Origin: Sinorhizobium terangae
GTDB taxonomy: Bacteria; Pseudomonadota; Alphaproteobacteria; Rhizobiales; Rhizobiaceae
Assembly (NCBI RefSeq): GCF_029714365.1
Contig: NZ_CP121659.1
Coordinates: 1,736,001-1,800,000, forward strand
Length of the DNA: 64,000 nucleotides
Direction of reading: 5' to 3'
The notes under the pieces were generated by a model. The model saw nothing but the letters and a program-made list of their open reading frames with translations. It had not been told where the DNA came from and did no database searches. Position 1 is the stretch's first letter, and each line of letters starts with the position of its first letter. The position numbers and the translations under genes were made by a program. Positions 60,641 to 64,000 of this stretch are shown here, one piece after another.

Positions 60641-61166
60641 TCGCTCATTCCTCTCCCGCCGCGCCGTCTGGCTCTCCAAGGGTCGCGGCAACGCTTTGAT
60701 TAAGTGGCGCATATTCCTTCCGAAGGTCGATACCAATGGTCGAAACCATGCACCGGGATCGATTTTGGGCTAATGCTATCAAGCCGCCGAACCGGTACGG
60801 GTCTCAATGCGCCAACGCGTGGCGCATCTCAGACACTCAACCTTGAGATCCGTCAAGGACCCACGGCGGCCGAGAATGGGTGCCTCGCAGACCAAATCTA
60901 TTATGCGAAATCGATACAACAAAATGTAACATCTTGAACTGTTGCAGAATTTTACCGAGCGCCCGATTCCGTACGCGGCTGAGATGCGGTAGGACACAGA
61001 TCCGCGGACGAACCATCAGCGCCGTCGCTTTTCATCATATGCGACGTCGCTTTCGAAAAGAGATTTTTAGGTTTGGACCGCTAAGGATGGGCAACGCGTC
61101 CGGATCGTGCCCGACCGAGCCAGATCACCGCGAAGACTACCGTGCCAGGAACCGAGGAACCCTAAT
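60641..61166. other. Divergent promoter region between mttB and corrinoid protein gene
   Basis: 526 bases. Two direct copies GGTCGATACC (60725-60734) and GGTCGAAACC (60738-60747), 13 bases apart, lie about 90 bases before mttB and could bind a regulator. A lower-GC patch at 60895-60960 probably holds promoters. No gene is supported here. Confidence 0.5.
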
Positions 61167-61865
61167 ATGGCAGACGATGAAATCATTCTCGCGGACCTTT
61201 CCGACGAGGAACTCGTGCAGCAGATGCATGACGACCTTTACGACGGTCTCAAGGAGGAAATCGAGGAAGGGACGCGAATCCTCCTCGAACGGGGCTGGAC
61301 GCCCTACGACATCCTGACCCAAGCGCTCGTCGAGGGCATGCGCATCGTCGGCATCGACTTCCGCGACGGCATTCTTTTCGTGCCGGAAGTTCTGCTTTCG
61401 GCCAATGCGATGAAGGCCGGCATGGCGATCCTGCGTCCTCTGCTTGCCGAAACCGGCGCGCCGAAGCTTGGCAAGATGGTCATCGGCACCGTCAAGGGCG
61501 ATATCCACGACATCGGCAAAAATCTCGTCGGCATGATGATGGAAGGCGCCGGCTTCGACGTTGTCGACCTCGGCATCAACAACCCCGTCGAGAACTATCT
61601 GGAAGCGATCGAACGCGAACAGCCGGATATCCTCGGCATGTCGGCCCTGCTGACGACCACGATGCCCTACATGAAGGTCGTTATCGACACGATGAAGGAA
61701 AAGGGCCTCCGCGACGACTACGTCGTTCTCGTCGGCGGCGCGCCGCTCAACGAGGAATTTGGCAAGGCCGTCGGTGCAGACGCCTATTGCCGCGATGCCG
61801 CCGTCGCCGTCGAGACTGCCAAGGACTTCATGAAGCGCAAGCACAACCGACTGGCAGCCGGCTGA
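61167..61865 (+). CDS. Corrinoid-binding methyl-carrier protein (MttC/MetH B12-domain type)
   Basis: 232 residues. The helical cap domain (LYDGLKEEIEEGTRILLERGW, then FVPEVLLSANAMKAGMAIL) is followed by a Rossmann B12-binding domain with the base-off motif GDIHDIGKNLVGMM (DxHxxG near residue 114), SALLTTTMPYMKVVIDTM and VLVGGAPLNEEFGKAVGADAY. Its cobalamin is probably methylated by the divergent MttB-like protein. GAGGAACC lies upstream of the ATG. No methyl-acceptor methyltransferase gene is within the window. Confidence 0.94.
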   Translation: MADDEIILADLSDEELVQQMHDDLYDGLKEEIEEGTRILLERGWTPYDILTQALVEGMRIVGIDFRDGILFVPEVLLSANAMKAGMAILRPLLAETGAPKLGKMVIGTVKGDIHDIGKNLVGMMMEGAGFDVVDLGINNPVENYLEAIEREQPDILGMSALLTTTMPYMKVVIDTMKEKGLRDDYVVLVGGAPLNEEFGKAVGADAYCRDAAVAVETAKDFMKRKHNRLAAG

Positions 61866-61888
61866 GATTAGAAGTCTCTTTAAAAAAG

Positions 61889-61923
61889 AAGCCGGCTGCG
61901 TGGATGAACACCGCAGCCGGCTT
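61889..61923. terminator. Bidirectional terminator
   Basis: 12-base perfect stem (61889-61900 with 61912-61923; AAGCCGGCTGCG) with an 11-base loop. The minus-strand side continues as TTCTTTTTT, so it ends the entericidin transcript strongly and probably also the corrinoid-protein transcript. Confidence 0.85.
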
Positions 61924-61988
61924 TCCTATATTCAGGGGCAGCTAGGAACGACGCCACTCTCAGGGGCGCCCGTCCTGCTGGTCGGAGG

Positions 61989-62147
61989 TCAGTTGGCGGC
62001 CTTGGCGACCCTGTGGCCGGCCCCCTGTGTCGCGTTCACGGCGTTTGCCGTATCCTGTCCCATGCCGCGTATCGTGTTGGCGCAGGAACTCAGGGTTGTC
62101 AGGGCCACCAGGAGGGCGGCGATCGTCGCGAGAGTTTTTGTCGTCAT
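61989..62147 (-). CDS. Entericidin-family small lipoprotein
   Basis: 52 residues: MTTKTLATIAALLVALTTLS then lipobox SCANTIRGMGQDTANAVNAT. The lipobox (LSSC), short length and NTIRGMGQD match EcnA/EcnB antidote/toxin lipoproteins of the bacterial cell-death locus, widespread in rhizobia as single genes. AAGGAA is nine bases before the ATG. It lies on the opposite strand between the corrinoid and DUF1638 genes. Confidence 0.88.
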   Translation of the reverse strand: MTTKTLATIAALLVALTTLSSCANTIRGMGQDTANAVNATQGAGHRVAKAAN

Positions 62148-62186
62148 GACAATGATTCCTTCATGTTGCTGCAAGGCGGAATAAAG

Positions 62187-62807
62187 ATGGAAAACAGACC
62201 GTCGGCAAGAGAACGTGCACAACCGAAGAAAGTTCACGTCATTGGTTGTGGAGCGATCGCGCGCGAAATCCTTGCCATCTGCGAGGCCAACGGGCTCGAT
62301 CACATCGATCTCCATTGCCTCCCCGCCATCTGGCACAATACTCCGGAAAAGATCACACCGGGCCTTCGCGAGGCGATCGCCCGGGCGCGTGATGAGGGCT
62401 TCGAGCGCATCTTCATCGCCTATGCAGATTGCGGCACCGGCGGTGAACTTGATCGGCTCTGCGAGGAGGAAGGCGTGACACGCATTCCCGGGCCGCACTG
62501 TTATTCCTTCTTCGCCGGCAACGCCGATTTCGCAAAGCGCTGGGACGACGACCTCAGCGCCTTCTTCCTCACCGACTTCCTCGCCCGCCAGTTCGAGGCC
62601 TTCGTGATCGAACCGCTCGGCCTCGACCGCCATCCGGAACTGCGCGACATGTATTTCGGGCACTACCGCAAGCTCGTCTACCTCTCGCAGGTGGAGGACA
62701 AGGCGCTACAGGAAAAGGCCCGCCGCGCCGCTGAAAGGCTCGGCCTCGAATACGAATATCGCTTCACCGGCTACGGCGACCTGACGCGGTCACTGATCGA
62801 CGCTTGA
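62187..62807 (+). CDS. DUF1638-family protein associated with MttB/corrinoid genes
   Basis: 206 residues. KKVHVIGCGAIAREILAICEANG opens a Rossmann-like strand; DLHCLPAIWHNTPEKITPGLREAI, FIAYADCGTGGELDRLCEEEG, RIPGPHCYSFFAGN and FFLTDFLARQFEAFV with conserved Cys/His are DUF1638 hallmarks. Function is not established, but the family commonly accompanies corrinoid methyltransferases. Cys, His and Asp residues suggest metal or cofactor binding. It starts 40 bases from the divergent entericidin and 322 bases after the corrinoid gene, so it probably has its own promoter. Confidence 0.87.
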   Translation: MENRPSARERAQPKKVHVIGCGAIAREILAICEANGLDHIDLHCLPAIWHNTPEKITPGLREAIARARDEGFERIFIAYADCGTGGELDRLCEEEGVTRIPGPHCYSFFAGNADFAKRWDDDLSAFFLTDFLARQFEAFVIEPLGLDRHPELRDMYFGHYRKLVYLSQVEDKALQEKARRAAERLGLEYEYRFTGYGDLTRSLIDA

Positions 62808-62821
62808 GTTTTGGATCGAAT

Positions 62822-63085
62822 TCAGGCCCGCTGCTCGACGAACACTCCAACGATCCGGCGAACGACCGGAAGCAGCAGCATCAAACTGGGAAAGGCAATG
62901 AGCCACGACGCACCCCAGGCGTGCGGCCAGGTCGCGGTGAAGCGATCCCACCCGGCATTCATCAGCGTCGATACCGCCGACACGATTCCGGACATGAGCA
63001 CCGAAAGTATCAGAGGCATGAGGACGACCGCATAGCGCGAGGGAAGTTTCTTGATCGTCACTGAATTGCGCACGAGCGTAAGCAT
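62822..63085 (-). CDS. DUF2798-family two-span membrane protein
   Basis: 87 residues. The span KLPSRYAVVLMPLILSVLMS is followed by GIVSAVSTLMNAG, a loop WPHAWGASWLIAFPS and a second span ending LPVVRRIVGVFV. This pattern fits DUF2798. ATG at 63085 follows AAGGA; a TTG at 63109 is weaker. It is convergent with the DUF1638 gene by 14 bases. Function unknown. Confidence 0.8.
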   Translation of the reverse strand: MLTLVRNSVTIKKLPSRYAVVLMPLILSVLMSGIVSAVSTLMNAGWDRFTATWPHAWGASWLIAFPSLMLLLPVVRRIVGVFVEQRA

Positions 63086-63130
63086 TCGAAAATCCTTCAG
63101 TTGCTTCAAATATGTCGGTGATAAATCCGG

Positions 63131-63985
63131 TCATGCGGCCTGGCACGCCAGTTCCTCTACATATCCTCGCAGCGACCGCGGCTCGCGGCCGAGCGCTGCT
63201 CGGAGCGTCAGACTGTTTCCGCCGAGGCCATAGAGCGCATAATGCTCATGCACCTTGGACAGGAGGGCCAGTTCGCGATCGGTGTAGCCGTGGCGGATGG
63301 CTTTCGCCCATGTCTCAAAGCTTGGCTCACCAGCGGCGATCGGACGCCCCAGCGCCTCGGACATGAGAGCCGCAATCTCTTCCCGAGTCGGTCGCCCCTC
63401 GGCAGCGAGTTCCAGCGACGCAAAGGACAAGCGATCACTCGTGAGCGCAATGGCGGCAACCTCCGCCACATCGCGATAGTCGACGCGCGCGACCTTCGCC
63501 GTCTTTGGAAAGGGTTCGGAAAAGACGCCGGTTTCGACGATCGACGGCCAGGCCGATGCAATGTTCTGCATGAAGTTGACCGGCTGCAGGATCGTGTAAT
63601 CCAAAGTGGAAGAATAGAGCGCATCCTCGACCGGTATCTTGCTTGCATGGTTCTTAAGACGAATGTTCGCCGGCTGGGCGACCGAGGAGAAGACGAACTT
63701 TTGGACACCTGCCCTCTTCGCCGCCTCGATCAGCGTGACGCCCAGCGCAGCCTCGTCCGGCGCGAAGGCGGGTCCGATGTGAAAGACGCCAACGACGCCA
63801 CGGACGGCTTCATCGAGGCTGTCCCGATTTCGCAGATCACCGATCACCACCTCCGAAAGCCCTGAGCCTTTCGCGGCGCCGAGCTTGGCCGGATCGCGGA
63901 TGAGAGCCCGGACTCTTGCTCCGCGACGGACGAGTTCCGGTATGACTAGACCTGCGAACCTGCCGGTCGCACCGATTACGAGCAC
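63131..63985 (-). CDS. NAD(P)-binding (NmrA-like) oxidoreductase-family protein
   Basis: At least 284 residues. The cofactor motif VIGATGRFAGLVIPELVRRG is at the N-terminus, then VVIGDLRNRDSLDEAVRGV, FVFSSVAQPANIRLKNHAS and ILQPVNFMQNIASAW, which is the NmrA/NAD(P)H-azoreductase pattern (SDR a7-like) that lacks the usual YxxxK tyrosine. GTG at 63985 is a possible start, but the frame remains open to the window edge, so the true start may lie outside. No partner is visible. Confidence 0.82.
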   Translation of the reverse strand: MLVIGATGRFAGLVIPELVRRGARVRALIRDPAKLGAAKGSGLSEVVIGDLRNRDSLDEAVRGVVGVFHIGPAFAPDEAALGVTLIEAAKRAGVQKFVFSSVAQPANIRLKNHASKIPVEDALYSSTLDYTILQPVNFMQNIASAWPSIVETGVFSEPFPKTAKVARVDYRDVAEVAAIALTSDRLSFASLELAAEGRPTREEIAALMSEALGRPIAAGEPSFETWAKAIRHGYTDRELALLSKVHEHYALYGLGGNSLTLRAALGREPRSLRGYVEELACQAA

Positions 63986-64000
63986 GGTCGGGTATGTAGC

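Overview
The window looks like chromosomal DNA of a rhizobial alphaproteobacterium of the Sinorhizobium/Ensifer type. The evidence is GC-rich codon use, fix-type names fitting the cbb3 oxidase genes, the very-long-chain acyl carrier protein AcpXL with its lipid A cluster, the aerobic (cob-type) cobalamin pathway, and two families of rhizobial palindromic intergenic repeats. From memory, the gene order gnd - acpXL cluster - cob genes - bmt resembles the Sinorhizobium meliloti chromosome; I could not check this by search. No tRNA, rRNA, CRISPR array, insertion sequence or prophage was seen.

Layout. 1-6.3 kb: a sugar ABC importer (binding protein, two permeases, ATPase) leading into a beta-mannosidase that runs off the window, with a divergent LacI regulator. 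6.3-8.7 kb: two small proteins and 6-phosphogluconate dehydrogenase (gnd). 8.8-19.2 kb: the cbb3 oxidase genes fixNOQP and their assembly genes fixGHIS, on the minus strand but split by a plus-strand AraC/SRPBCC/VOC cassette; each half has its own FNR/FixK-type box. A hemerythrin-like gene is divergent from fixN. 19.9-26.4 kb: a PAS protein and the lipid A very-long-chain fatty acid cluster acpXL-fabZ-fabF2-fabF1-adh-lpxXL. 26.5-28.9 kb: hemN and a divergent FNR-type regulator with four cysteines (fnrN), sharing two anaeroboxes. 28.9-46.6 kb: a phosphodiesterase, then cobDCBAE, a TauE/SafE-type transporter, the cobPWNO operon behind a cobalamin riboswitch, an adenylate cyclase and cobQ. 47-51 kb: a glycine-betaine-type ABC importer. 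51-54.4 kb: tautomerase/LysR pair, betaine-homocysteine methyltransferase, a hypothetical gene. 54.4-58 kb: a VWA protein with an ECF sigma factor, and a phosphodiester glycosidase-like protein. 58-62.8 kb: an iron-sulfur protein, an MttB-family methyltransferase, a corrinoid protein, an entericidin and a DUF1638 protein. 62.8-64 kb: a DUF2798 protein and an NAD(P)-binding protein at the edge.

How it fits together. Two physiological themes stand out. One is low-oxygen respiration: a cbb3 oxidase, its copper/iron-sulfur assembly factors, oxygen-independent haem synthesis and an oxygen-sensing regulator all carry matching TTGAT-N4-RTCAA boxes. The other is methyl-group and B12 chemistry: uptake of quaternary amines, betaine-dependent methionine synthesis, a corrinoid methyltransferase system and B12 synthesis lie within about 33 kb.

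Most unusual observations: two copies of a rhizobial palindromic repeat pair sit in frame inside cobN and add about 170 residues; FabF2 has lost the ketosynthase cysteine and looks like a chain-length-factor partner of FabF1; several unannotated short ORFs lie at the B12 riboswitch, after fixP and after the MttB gene.
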